NCBI GenBank assembly: GCA_028551475.1
Contig: CM052358.1
Span: forward strand, 14,243,938 to 14,307,937
Direction of reading: 5' to 3'
Origin: Casuarina equisetifolia
Taxonomy: Eukaryota > Streptophyta > Magnoliopsida > Fagales > Casuarinaceae
DNA: 64,000 nucleotides
Positions within the stretch are counted from its first letter, which is position 1. Every line of letters starts with the position of its first letter. The notes under the pieces are model-generated. The model saw only the letters and a list, made by a program, of their open reading frames with translations, was not told the origin of the DNA and made no database searches. Both the position numbers and the translations under genes were made by a program. Positions 1 through 11,385 of this stretch are shown here, in pieces.

Positions 1-1054
1 ATCTCCATGGACTTCATTGATGGCCTCCCCTCTTGCCAAGGAAAAAGTTTCTTATTTGTGGTGGTTGATAGATAATCAAAGTTTACCCACTTCATACTGG
101 TTTCCCACCCTTACACTGCAACTTCCACATCACAGCTCTTCTTTGAGCACATTTTCAAACTATATGGTATGCGAAAGACCATAGTTTGTGATCGTGGGGT
201 AACATTTACAAGTCATTTCTGGTAGGAACTCTTTAAACTACATGGACCAGTTTTAACATGTCTTCTGCTTACCATTCTTAAATAGATTACCAAACAAAGG
301 TGTTTTATTGCATAATCCAGATGTATCTCCGATGCTTTGTGGGAGGAAAACCTAAAGATTGGTGTAGGTGGATCCCTTGGGCATCTTATTGTTATAACAT
401 CAACCCTTAGGCAGCCATGAGTCTCCCTCTATGAAATTGTGTATGGTAAGGCACCACCCACCTTATTTACATATGTTACTAGAAGTTCATAAGTGAAGAT
501 AGTCGATAGCGAGTTACACTCTCGCGATATGGTCCTAAAGAAACTAAGAGAAAGGTTGGTTGTAGCACAAAATAGAATGAAGAACCTGCATGATAAACAC
601 AAAAGGGAGGTAAGGCTGGAAGTGGGAGAAAAGGTCTATGTTAAATTAAAGGCCTATAGACAAATGTTTGTTGCCAAAAGGACAAGTCATAAACTCAGTC
701 CTAGGTTCTACGGGCCTTTAAAGGTAGAGAAGAAGATTGGAGAGGTGGCCTATCATCTTAAACTTCCCTAAGAATCTAGCTGCATCATGTATTTCATGTC
801 TTAAAGCTTAAGATACAATTGGGGGAATCAATGGAAGTATCTTCAAACTTGCCAATAGTGGGAGGAATAGGAGAAGGATGAGGCCCTTTCATAAAAAATC
901 TTAGATCAAAGAAGAAACAAGGGTAGAGAAGAGGTCCTAGTGCACTAGCAAGGGTACTCTCTTGTAGAGGCTACTTGGGAAGACGTCTCCCTAACCTAGC
1001 TAAGGTTCCCTGATTTTAACCTTAGGGACAAGGTTAATTTTAAAGGGAAGGGTA
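1..1054 (+). mobile_element. Ty3/gypsy chromovirus-type retrotransposon, decayed 3' coding end
   Basis: This is the remains of the integrase and chromodomain part of a gypsy polyprotein, cut off by the window start. Integrase core resembles the family around the first catalytic Asp (frame starting near base 1, motif MDFIDGLP) and the second (VCDRG, near 187), but both sit in reading frames broken by stops. Part of the core, including the usual third-acidic region, is shortened near 270-300. The longest open piece, 493-771, has the basic integrase C-terminal look, ending in a SPRFYGPLKV-type motif. About 899-1047 reads as a broken chromodomain (motif EATWEDV), with stops. This was once a mobile polyprotein; it is clearly dead now. 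Family assignment rests on motif recognition only. Confidence 0.8.
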
Positions 1055-1498
1055 TGTTATGAGAGCCATGGTGGAAACCAAGTTAGCTAGCAGTATTGAA
1101 GACTTTTTGAAGAACTTTTGTATAACAACATTGGAAGGAAAGGGAACTAAACACGACACTCCAGTTCCCATAACTCACTAGGAAGTTGACCCGGACATAG
1201 TTTAGATCAACATGCTTGAATGTACTAATGTGAAGGATGGTTGGTTATGTAAAAGTGTTGCTTTTGTTTATAGTTGTGCTATAATAGTTCTTAGGAAAGG
1301 GAACTAAACACTAGACATTCTAGTTCTCCTTTAAAGATTGAGGTAACCGACTCCCTTAGAGCCATAATTCCCTTGTTATAAACCTCATACTCTTAGTTAC
1401 TACTATCCCTACCATAGGGAGAGGGAAGAAAAATTGTTTTTATTTTACTGACTTAAGAGATAATCTTGATTTATGCCCCATTACCCGTTCAGTATTCA
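1055..1498 (+). repeat. Probable 3' LTR of the gypsy element
   Basis: It starts with TGTTATG directly after a purine-rich stretch (AAAGGGAAGGG) that fits a polypurine tract, right after the chromodomain remains, and may end in CA near 1498. A 16-base motif, GAAAGGGAACTAAACA, occurs twice inside (near 1138 and 1297). No 5' LTR is in the window, so the end point is tentative. The NDUFS4-related copy begins about 12 bases further on. Confidence 0.5.
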
Positions 1499-1509
1499 CT
1501 GGTCTAACC

Positions 1510-3261
1510 ATATATCCACACTACCTACAATAATATTCATTAGTGCCTTTAATTTATAATTATAGTTTTGTTTAAGTTTAAAGCACCATTTTGTGTCTTC
1601 CCTTCCTCAGTTATCCACTTTAAATATCGCTTTATACTAAATTGCTTTATATTTTTAATTTATGAAAAATAATAGAAAGCATAACTGTGGCAGACGGTGG
1701 CATAAAATGAATGATAAATAAGGTTGGTGGGGGTATTCTTCATATATCAATAACTAATAGGGTGAACCACTAAATCTTTCAAAATACGTTTTAGCGATTT
1801 TACTAGTTGGATTAAGAGAAGGCTAGTGCAATATTAGTCGATAGATTCCATGGTGAATTATGTGCAATGCATCTTGAGCCATATAAGAAGTGGGCTTATC
1901 TCCTCAAAAATCTTTGTAAAGAGTAGAAATACTACTACTAATAAAGCCGTTAACATGATATTGAAACCAATGTGGGACAATTCCAACAAGCCACATGCGA
2001 GCTTTTCAAGCCATGCTAGCACCATGGTCTAGACCCTTATCCTCCTCATCGCTTTGGTGGAGGTCCATCCCAATGAGATTGGTATGGTTTTTAGAATCCC
2101 AAAAGAACACTTCCGTTGAAAGGTACAACCATGACTGGTTTCTTCTTTTTCCGCTAGAATTGATCTGCAACCTTTTTTTATCCTATCTCAAATGGGTCAT
2201 ATTCTTTCAATTTATTTGTTCTTTTGAATCTTTTCTTAATGGATCATATGATTGTTAACTATGCATTTCTAAAGATTGGGGAGTATCATTTTGTGGGGTT
2301 AGCCCATTTTTTTATAGCCTTGAAATATTAGAACTTGAGCAAGGCATTTTTGCTTTTTAGCTTTTCGACAATCGAGGGGAGCTACAATAAACGTTGATAT
2401 GTATGGGTGTGAACAGTTTGTGTCATAGGAGTCATGTGAGTATGTAGGAATTTGCTTCATTGCTAATGGGCATATGTTCTATTGCGAAAATAAGTTAAAT
2501 TTATTGTTTAGCTAAAAATTTTCCAACTCTAGATTGTTAAGTATTGGTTTTGAGGTGTAAAGAACGAGTTTGGGTATAACGGTGGAAATATGTGTTGTAA
2601 AACCTTTTTTTTTTTAAGAAGTGCCAAACACCATTATTGAATGTTTGGGATTCTTTCACCTCTTCTTTTGTGATATTTTGTAATTTTTTTTATTCATGCA
2701 CACACATGGAGAAGAGGAGGACCTTGACCAAGTCACCGGTCAAGGATCTGACCCAATAAAGGGGAGACCCTTTTATTTTATTATTTTTATATTTCCTTGA
2801 TTTTAAAAATAACATAATTTCTATCTTTAAAATTCTAGTTAGACTAGTAAACTTATAATGATTGTTGCTTATTATGATATTAAGACAATGCTTTTAGATG
2901 GCCATTGAAATTGCAACAATCTTAATGTCTTGTTAAAATGCAATTTTGCCATTCTAGCTTCTCACTATTTGAAAAGCTTGGACTCAGTAAATGTAATCTA
3001 TGCAGAACAGTTTAAAATGTACCAAGTAATGCATGCTTCTTTGAAATTTTGCCTATCTTGCAGTCATTGATTTTTGAGTATAACTTTCTTAAAAAATTTG
3101 GATTGTCATAATTCTTTGTCCTATTGCATGTTTTGGTTCCTTCTGCTTATTATGTTGAACTGTAGGGATAGTTTTGCAATGGATTTAACAGTATCCTTCA
3201 GTAACATAATGAATTTGATTTCTAGGTAGCCAGTGATGTGTGCATGCTTTTATTCTCAGCT
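1510..3261 (+). pseudogene. NDUFS4 pseudogene, copy 1 (promoter, exon 1 and exon 4 regions)
   Basis: This stretch aligns by eye to the promoter, exon 1 and start of intron 1 of the intact NDUFS4 gene (12265-13287), then jumps to its exon 4 and intron 4 (15070-15600). Exons 2 and 3 are missing. The exon 1 copy begins at 1850 with ATG, but an insertion of about 110 bases (around 1883-1991) interrupts it, and many C-to-T type changes follow. The exon 4 copy is near 2613-2640. A SINE-like insertion lies in the intron 4 part. Homology stops at about 3261, where the L12 pseudogene begins. No functional product is possible. It is much more diverged than the copy at 24194. Confidence 0.85.
2682..2787 (-). 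mobile_element. SINE-like insertion
   Basis: An extra block of about 105 bases sits between GATATTTTGT and ATTTCCTTGA, sequences that are adjacent in the two other NDUFS4 copies (near 15131 and 24832). Read on the minus strand it ends in GTGTGCATGAATAAAAAAA and shares a CTTGACCGGTGA-like core with the plus-strand element at 5833. A short A-rich tail and small size fit a SINE; the promoter boxes are weak, so a MITE is possible. AT-rich flanks hide any exact target duplication. Confidence 0.5.
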
Positions 3262-3264
3262 TAA

Positions 3265-3656
3265 GTGAATTGTTGATGAGCTATTGGACCTCAACAAGCT
3301 CGAGTGGTATGGCTATGAAGTCCTCATAAGACTCAAGATGGGCCTCAATAAATACAGGGGCTACATTGTTAAGGCTTGGCTAATTAATGGCCCCTGCCAA
3401 ATCCGCCGTTAGTTTGGCAAATAAAGCCAAAGTTGTTAAGAAGACGATGTTTGATATCAAGCTTGAGAAATTTATCGTGGCGAGAAAGATCAAGATCATT
3501 AAGGAAGTTAGGACGTTTATAGATTTAAACTTAAAGGAGGCAAAAGATATGGTGGAGAAAATGCATGTGGTGGTGAAGAAAGGGGTCACTAAAGAAAAGG
3601 TTGATTCGATCATTGCCAAACTTAAGGAGTTGGATGCCACTATGGTATTGGAATGA
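3265..3656 (+). pseudogene. Mitochondrial-type ribosomal protein bL12 (L7/L12) pseudogene
   Basis: The first part (frame from 3265, motif VDELLDLNKLE) matches the N-terminal dimerisation region of organellar L7/L12. The second part, open from 3387 to 3656 in another frame, matches the C-terminal domain (KIKIIKEVRTF, KEAKDMVEK, VVVKKGVTKE, IIAKLKELDA) and ends at a normal family C terminus. A frameshift and a stop in the hinge separate the two. There are no introns and no presequence, which fits a 5'-truncated processed copy, although I see no clear poly(A) tail after 3656. The 89-codon C-terminal frame has an ATG, so a small product is formally possible. It lies exactly where the NDUFS4-derived block ends. 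Confidence 0.8.
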
Positions 3657-5030
3657 AACTTTTCGTGTTTAGCTTTTTTTTCTCCTCATTTTTTTCTACT
3701 AAATGTAGAATAATGGTTGATTAGAGTAATCCAAAATGAGAATTATTGCTTATTAGGAACGGGTTTATGTTGTTTGGGGTTGGAAAGTAAAATTTTGGGT
3801 TCTTATGTATGATCCCATATTAATTAGTAGTTTTGCTCAAATTTGATGCGATACTATTCATTTTGTAGGATAATAATTGATTGAATCAATAGAAAATATG
3901 AGTTTTTGAAGATTTGAAACTGGGTTCAAAAAAGTTGAACTTGGGGCATTTGTCATCCTTGTTATGATGGGAAATTATATTCAAATTTGTGTTCTTCCTC
4001 TGCTATTTTGAAATTGAGACTATGTTATTCATATGCCTTGGCTTAATGATACATTGTAGTTTCATATGTTCAATAGCTGTTTGGCATTTTGTTTAGGTAA
4101 AGAATTTTGTATTTATAGTGTTGAAAGTTCAATATGGTCAAAAGATTATACTCTTACATCATATTGAATTTAGCTATTTTTTGGATTAAAACTAGTAAAC
4201 TCCAATATTGTAGAAATTGTGTATTGTATATATGAAAACACATAACTTCATTTCTATGGTTCAACTTATTATTAGAAACATGAATTATGTAAGTCTAATT
4301 TAGTATTATACTTGCAAAACATACTTTATCTTTTTATGGAATTGACTAGTATGACATTATCTTTTCATGGAATTGGTTAATGAGAGTGAAGCTAATAACG
4401 CTTTTCTTAACACCTTTTCTCAAGCTAATGATTTGTAGACATCAAACATCAAACTTGAGGAAAAGATAATGATGTTGATGACTTAAAAGTGCATAAGGAA
4501 TATGATCATTAGTTGAACATAGTCTTGTCTCCACCAAACTTGAAGAGAAGGAAATGATGTAAATGACTTGAAGTTGCTTAAGGAGTATGGTCGTTAGTGT
4601 GAATATACGTTGTGGAGATGAGAATGTTTAATTTTCTACCTTTAAAATCACAAGGAGTTTAGAAGTAAGGCAATTTCAAAAGAAGCCATTGCATGGTATT
4701 ATACTTCGGCTTCTTGCTTTTTGCACGAGATAAGAGACCTACCAAAGATGATGCAGTAGCTAATCTAGACCATAATGTGTAATAAAGTAAGGATTGCCAG
4801 TAGACAGCATGAAGAGCCCGAGGTTGGGACCTTCATGGCAGCCTTTGTTTGTCTTTCTAAGGGCATGTATGAATTGATTAAGTACTATGCAAGGAAGTGT
4901 GAATAAAGATGAAACTTAAACCAAAAGAAGAGTAAGGATGAAGCCATAACACAATAGCATAACTAAAACTAGGACACCACACATAGAGACAAAGATGAAG
5001 CTCACCACAAAGGAGATAAGTGAAACCTAC
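3657..5030. other. AT-rich spacer without a supported gene
   Basis: No gene is supported. An about 80-base unit is loosely repeated at 4446-4511 and 4524-4591. Around 4690-4910 one frame gives short protein-like stretches (AIAWYYTSAS, GTFMAAFVCLSKGMYELI) interrupted by stops. This may be an unidentified decayed gene fragment. Confidence 0.4.
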
Positions 5031-6720
5031 TAAAAAGATAAGATAGTAGTGCAAATAAAACAATTTCAATTAAAGATAAGATAGTATTGAACTGTTTTAC
5101 AAAAAGATAAGCAAATTTCTAGTAAGCATAATACCCCAAAAGATATCTTACAAGCATAATATCAAAATAATTCAAAATTTTGAATTAAATTGCATAGATT
5201 CATAAATAAAATACGCAAAACTTCTACCACTATATTTTTGTAAACATGATAACAAGCTAGACTAACCAAAAGGAAAAAAGAAAAGAAAAGAAAAAGATAG
5301 AAGAAGAAGATAGCATTTTTGTTAGTTTCATGTAAAGATAAGGTAATATTTGGCAAGCATAATACTCAAAGGGATATCCTATAAACAAAATATGAAATTA
5401 ACTGTATAAATAAGGTAGTTATGTTTGAAGTACTAAGTTAGTTGTTCAAACCAAATAGTACATATTTATATCCAAGATATATAAAGTTTCTACAATATTA
5501 TGTTTTTATGAAAATGATAATAAATTAATTCCTTATAAAAATAAAAGAATATCTAACAAGCATAAAAGCCTACGAATGTACTATAAGCATAATACAAATT
5601 AAGCTTTACAAAGGCATATCTTGTATTCATGATACTAAGTTGAATTGTAGAAACAGAATATAAACTCATATTGAAACAAATAATTTCTAAAATATTATGT
5701 TTTATTAACTTGGTAAATTGGTTTAACTAAAAAATAAGGTTGCATTGATTGTTAATAGAAAGATAACGAAAAATCTAACAAGCAAAATAAATAAAAATCT
5801 ACTACTTTCCATTATCAATTATGTATTGGAAGACTTCCCTTGGCCTACTGGTAATTGGGTTAGGACCCCTTGACTGGCAAATCCACCGGTGGGCTTAATC
5901 CCCCTTCCTTTACTAGTGTGCATAAGTAAAAAAAAAAGGCGAAAAAAGAGAGAGAATAAAAATCAAATTTTATAAATAGCATAATTAATGTTCATAACAT
6001 TAAGTCAAATTGTTGAAATCGAATAAAACATATTTGTATATACAAGATAGAAAATTGGTACAATATTGTATTTTTATGAACATGAGAATAACCTAATTAC
6101 AAACAAAGATAAGATTGTATTGACTTGTTTCATAAAGCATAATCTCTCAAGGGGTATCTTACAAGCAAAATACCAAATTAAACTTTATAAATGGGATAAA
6201 TCATTTTCATAGTACTTAGTTAAATTATTGAAACCAAATTGTACAATTTTGTGTTTTTAAAACATTATATAAACTAATATCACAAAATATAGGATTTGCG
6301 TTGGCCAATTCAATAGAAAGATAATAAAATATGTCAAAAAGGATATCCTACGAGCATAATACTAAATCAAACTCTACAAATAGCATAGTTTATGCTTATA
6401 ATACTAAGTTGAATTGTTGTATCCAAATTGTATTAATTCATATATGAAATACATGAAACTTCCACAATATTTTGTTTCATGAACAAGATAATAAACTAAT
6501 TCCATCGATAGAAAGATAAGATTGCATTGACCAATTCCTCAAAAAGATAGAGAATATATAGTAAACATTATGCAAAGCATAGTCTCAAATTAAACTAAAT
6601 GAAAAGCATGGCTCATGTTTATAATATTAAGTTAAATTGTTAAAATTAAATTTTATTGATTCATATATATGATAAATACAATTTTTAAAATATTGTGTTT
6701 TATCTAGAGTTTGATTAGAT
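5030..6720. repeat. Degenerate satellite-like tandem array
   Basis: Related phrases return again and again: AAAGATAAGRT, ATATCYTACAAGCATAATAC, ACTAAGTTGAATTGTT and a TTTTTATGAACATGATAATAA-like block near 5220, 5480, 5690, 6050, 6235, 6465 and 6690. The spacing runs from about 180 to 360 bases, mostly near 220-260. The units are too diverged to align cleanly by eye. No coding potential. A SINE-like element (5833-5945) appears to interrupt it. Confidence 0.55.
5833..5945 (+). mobile_element. SINE-like element
   Basis: It has a possible box A (TTGGCCTACTGGTAA) near its start, a CCTTGACTGGCAAATCC core and a GTGTGCATAAGTAAAAAAAA tail. The tail and core match the minus-strand insertion at 2682-2787. 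The box B match is poor. Small size, internal box A and A-rich tail together suggest a tRNA-derived SINE family. Confidence 0.45.
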
Positions 6721-6834
6721 ATTAGGCTACAGGGCATTCCCTTAAAATATTATGTTAGTAGGATATTACATTGAGGTATTATATTCGTAGGATCTTTCTG
6801 TGAAACTGATAATGTAGAGTAGTAGGCAATGCAA

Positions 6835-7341
6835 TGCAATTGTTTTCTTCAGTAAGCCATAAGTACAAATCGAAATTGGAAAATGTTTCTCATCTTCATT
6901 GACTTTTCCATTCCTGAAATGAACCTCGCAACGGCACCAGGACATATATCTATCTACGTGCTGCAATTGTTTTCTTCAGCAAGCCATAAGCACAAATCGA
7001 AATTGGAAAATGTTTCTCATCTTCATTGACTTTTCCATTCCTGAAATGAACCTCACAACGGCACCAGAACATATATCTATCTACGTGCTGCAATTGTTTT
7101 CTTCAGTAAGCCATAAGCACAAATCGAAATTGGAAAATGTTTCTCATCTTCATTGACTTTTCCATTCCTGAAATGAACTTCACAACGGCACCAGAACATA
7201 TATCTATCTACGTGCTGCAATTGTTTTCTTAAGTAAGCCATAAGCACAAATCGAAATTGGAAAATGTTTCTCATCTTCATTGACTTTTCCATTCCTGAAA
7301 TGAACCTCACAATGGCACCAGAACATATATCTATCTACGTA
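6835..7341. repeat. 127-bp tandem repeat, four copies
   Basis: The phrase CAATTGTTTTCTTMAGYAAG starts a unit near 6837, 6964, 7091 and 7218, an exact 127-base spacing each time. The copies differ at only a few bases (for example a K at the CAGTAAG/CAGCAAG site, and CAACGGCACC versus CAATGGCACC in the last). As 127 is not a multiple of three, the frames that cross it are not conserved protein. It lies about 950 bases beyond the stop codon of the TRB gene. Confidence 0.9.
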
Positions 7342-8295
7342 CTTGCAGCCCCTATATGTATTTCAGTAGTCTTTAACTCTTCATGCTTCAGTTCCGGCAT
7401 AGGAAAAAGCTATAAGCTCCTAACAAAATTATCCCTCAAAACGTAAAACCAACCAACAGATCAATCTTTCCATCTCCCAGATTTACAAGCCTAGCCATAT
7501 ATACAAGTATAGACATATCAGCAGAACTCAAAAGCTGCACCAGTATGATGCCGACCCCAAAGGCCCCTTCGTGTTCAATGACCTGAAGACCCAAATGTGA
7601 AGTTCAGACCGTCCCAAAATCTGCAAAGATGCAACTAGGATCAACAACCATAAAGGATACTGATAGGACCAAATTATAATCAGGCATAAGAATACTGCAA
7701 CATCCAAGATGAAAATCTGGGATTTTTTGGTGATGTACTTCTGAATAATAATATGTATTTGAAGGTGATCAACATTAAAAAATAGTCACTAATTTTATTT
7801 TATTTTTTCTCATTCGTGTATGTGTGTGTGCATGTCAGGTGGCGTGGCGGGGTACAGTAGCATTCTCCACAAAAATTTCAGGGAAGGAAGTATATGTAGT
7901 GGGTTAGGAAAATATAGAACAGATGGACATCAATTCATGAGTGAAAGAAATTATCGTAGGTGGCATTGGCCCTTCGGAAACACTGCAATAGACACTCACT
8001 GACCAGTGGTACATGCACATGTAGAGGATTATTAATGTTTTTATGGTGTAAAGAGACACTGACGTCTAAACAACCTGATTTTCACGTAGGTTTCTGTCTG
8101 AAACACCAGCCAAGTTCTCAGCACTAACTAGAGGAAGCCCCAAGTATTGCAAGCTTGGAAAAAATAGCATGCTACCAAACTTTAGCTTTTTGACAGGACG
8201 CAATACAGCATCCTAACCATACTATTACCGGACTCGGGATGCAGACACGGTTAAGTTAAAGCGCAAACATAAAAGAAACTTGAGGAAATAATGCT
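7342..8295. other. 3' flank / likely 3' UTR side of the TRB gene
   Basis: No gene is seen. Part of it next to 8295 is probably the 3' UTR of the minus-strand TRB gene. A short TG-rich run (GTGTATGTGTGTGTGCATG) is at 7816-7834. Confidence 0.4.
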
Positions 8296-11200
8296 TTACC
8301 AAGCACGAAGTGTTCCACATTTCAATGCGTTCATCGCTGCTTTAGCAAAAACTTGTGCTGCTTCTGCTTCAGCCTCAGCGGCCTCTGCTTCCCTTTCTGC
8401 CTTTTCAGCCTCAGCAATTGCAGCTTCTGCTTCAGCAACTGCTCGTGCAGCGGCAGCTGCAGCCTCTTGTGCAGTCATACCCTTCATCTTCGACAGCTCT
8501 GCATCGACTTGGGTTTTTGTAAGAATGTTGATCTCTCTCTTTTCTGCTCTGGAAGAATCCTTCTGTCTATCCTCCAGAAGTAACAAGGAAGAGCTTCTTC
8601 TTTTTTCAGAAGTTGAACTTTGTGCAATTTTGTATTTGTGTTTTATCTGTCAATGCAATGACCACAAGAAGTAAATAATTCTGAGTCATGATGATACAAT
8701 TATTTTGATGTACAATTGTATCGCAAACCTTTAGGATCTTACTCTAAATGATAGTTAACTCCCATTACATATGTATCTAAACATGCACATTGCAAACTTA
8801 ATTTTGATGTCATCAACCCATGGGACAAAATAATCCTTTCTGCCTATGTACATCATCTAGAAGTTCTTTAAACTGTCTATTGCACAAACATTTCACGAAT
8901 ATCCATGGTTATTAACATGTATTATCACCTAAATATCTCCCTCACGTCAAATATACTTTAGTACAACCTTCAAACAAGATAAGCATAAAACTTTGAACAA
9001 TTTGGTTAATTCTCAGGAAAAAATGATACAATCAATTAGTGCCATTGGTGCATTAGGTTCCCAGACAACTATTGATGGATTCCCCTATCATTTTCACACC
9101 AAAATCTTAATGGATTGAGTACCTTGATCAGTCTTCCATTTGCTGTCATATGTTTCAACTTCATTGACAATAGCTTCTTGAGGTTTGGTGGTGCCCAGTA
9201 TCGCTCCTACACAAAAGAGAAAACTAATAATGTTCAGAATATCTTCCAACACCAGTTTTTGAAGCATTCGTATAACTCCTGAACTGAACATGGATCAATT
9301 CATCTGAAGTTGGGTGAAATCCTCTGATCTTTCCGACAGAGCTGAGAAAATACTTGATGGAATTTGATGAGACAATGAATCGTGGCAGACACAGCAATAT
9401 TAATATGGTCAAGTCTACTGGATACTGGCTAGTGTTCGGCAATTAATATCACCAGTGTTGGATTTAACAGGGAAATAACAGTGGCAATAATGTTATAATA
9501 ATCTTTTCGTTCTATTAAAGGAATCATGCTTGGAAGAAGTCATTTACAATCATACTGGACCTCTATAAACTAATCTATTACAAAGAAGTGAGGTAGAGAA
9601 GAAGGACCTCTTAAGAAAACAAATTCAATACAAAATCTGTACAAGTAATAAGCATTTAAAAGAAAGACGTTTTGAAGTTCAACCACTAATTAGTTTGTAA
9701 GCAATATATGTTCATTAAAACACAGCTTAAGACACACAAGTGGAGCTACCTCAATGTAAAACGCAATTGCAGCCCTATCAGAACCCCTTATCTCCTTCAA
9801 ATTGGTAATGGCCTCTAAGATAAGCTTATCCAACCTACAGAAACAAAGAAGGTTCCAATAGAAGAAATCAATAGTCTAGAGAAAGACAGGACAACATAAT
9901 TCCCTTTACAAGATTCTTATGGGCTACAGCGCCTCAATACCTCCACCTCATCTGTGGAGGCTCTTTTTCTTAATGTGAATGGAAGGTTTCTAAGTTATAA
10001 ACCCAAATCTTTAGCCATAATCACCCATAGCATTGATTAAGATACTGTGCCAGCAAAATATCCTATATGCTTTGGTGATTTATCAACAAATAGATACAAC
10101 TAAGTAAGGGCAATCTTTTGAAGTGTGGTATTAATTCATCATTTTTGCAGTACCACACATGGAGTGAAGTGAAAAATAAAAGTAAATATTTTTCATAATC
10201 AAACCTATCTATTTACACTCCACGGTATAATCATTAGAGACTTAATAAATATTATCACAACAGCTGACTTTTTCCAGTGCTGAAATGATGTGTGAGCCGT
10301 TATAAGAGTCAGGGCCTTTCCTTATTATTATAGTTTATGCAAATGTTAGTACCATACAGAAAACCGTAATAATTGACCTAAGAGATCTCACAGTCTGTTG
10401 TTTGTCTTCTTCTGAGAAATAGACATACATGTGTTGAAACCTTTATAGGTTTGTTTGGGAAAGTCGCAAACTTTGTCAGGCCTACTGGAAGGTCCTCAAA
10501 CTCTTCACAGGAAATTACCTGTGTTATATGCATGAACTTAAGAAACAAATGAGATTTCTAGTCACACCAGAAGAGGTAATGCCCAGTTACCCCCAGTGAA
10601 TGTTGTACTTTTAGAAAACAAGAGGTTTGAGAGTAGTTCATACCATAGAGTTATGAGAGGCATAATTTTGGACTGTTTCACATATTGTTTGCTCACAATT
10701 TCTCAAAGGAAAGTAACAGTAGATTTACATGTTTAAATACGAGACCTAGATCACATGAGAATAATAACTGTTTCATGACATGTCACCGTCAAAAGTATCC
10801 AAGCTTTTCATGATGTATATATATTAGATCATATTGCAAGAGATGTGACCTTGCAAACGGTTCTTTTGAATCAGAAGTCTGCAATGCTCCTCTAGAAATC
10901 GCAAGAGGCTTGGCATCAACAATTTCTGCATCACTCTGAGGGCCAGTGCTCAGAGCCGTAGGGTTCTCGGCAAGTTTAGGGGTTGGTAGATCCCTTTTAA
11001 GCGCAAGTTTTGCCTTCTGCCTTGACCCCCATATCGCTGTTACATTTATATTTCTCCATTTATCCTGTCCAAACAATATAACACGCAACTCAATAAACCA
11101 TGAACACAATTGGATATTGGCATTATGCAAAGAGTTTCAGGTTTGAGATGCAACAAGCAGAAGCACCATCCATCTTATCAAATTCTAGATATTCAAAGCT

Positions 11201-11385
11201 GAAATAAAAATACAAATTTCTTCTATAACACAAACCTTGAGATCCACATTCGAACGTAGATGTAAGATGCCACTGAACTCCGGGTCTGTTAGTATTGTGC
11301 GCCATTTGCCTGCCCCATGTTTAATGACTCCAGCCTTAAGGGCCGCTTCTTCTTCTGGTGTCCATTTTTGCTTAGGGGCACCCAT
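8296..11385 (-). CDS. TRB1-like: Single-Myb-histone / telomere repeat-binding factor (TRB1-type)
   Basis: TRB proteins bind plant telomere repeats and telobox promoters and recruit Polycomb-type complexes in the nucleus (family knowledge). Coding exons, read 5' to 3' on minus: 11236-11385, 10850-11064, 9750-9834, 9123-9206, 8296-8646; together 885 nt, 294 aa, with all phases consistent. Residues 1-60 are the N-terminal Myb domain ([13 protein letters not shown] start). Its telobox signature VDLKDKW is split exactly by intron 1. Residues about 118-190 are the histone H1/H5-like globular domain ([31 protein letters not shown]). Residues about 235-285 are an Ala/Glu/Lys coiled coil. The start is the ATG at 11385, giving the family's usual MGAPKQKW terminus. 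All introns are GT-AG. The length matches Arabidopsis TRB1 (about 300). The 5' UTR, perhaps with an intron, extends toward 11990. It is divergent from NDUFS4. Confidence 0.93.

Noticed and set aside
3380..3640. Hydrophobic 86-codon minus frame
   Set aside because: Antisense of the L12 pseudogene's C-terminal domain.
6766..7310. Minus-strand open frames with repeated peptides
   Set aside because: They come from the 127-bp tandem repeat; the frame changes from unit to unit, so no protein is conserved.
6835..7341. CRISPR-like array
   Set aside because: The units are contiguous 127-bp tandem copies with no variable spacers, and the DNA is plant nuclear.
8291..8674. Long plus-strand open frames rich in Ala/Ser/Cys
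   Set aside because: They are the antisense of the last TRB exon; the Ala/Glu codons of its coiled coil leave the other strand open.
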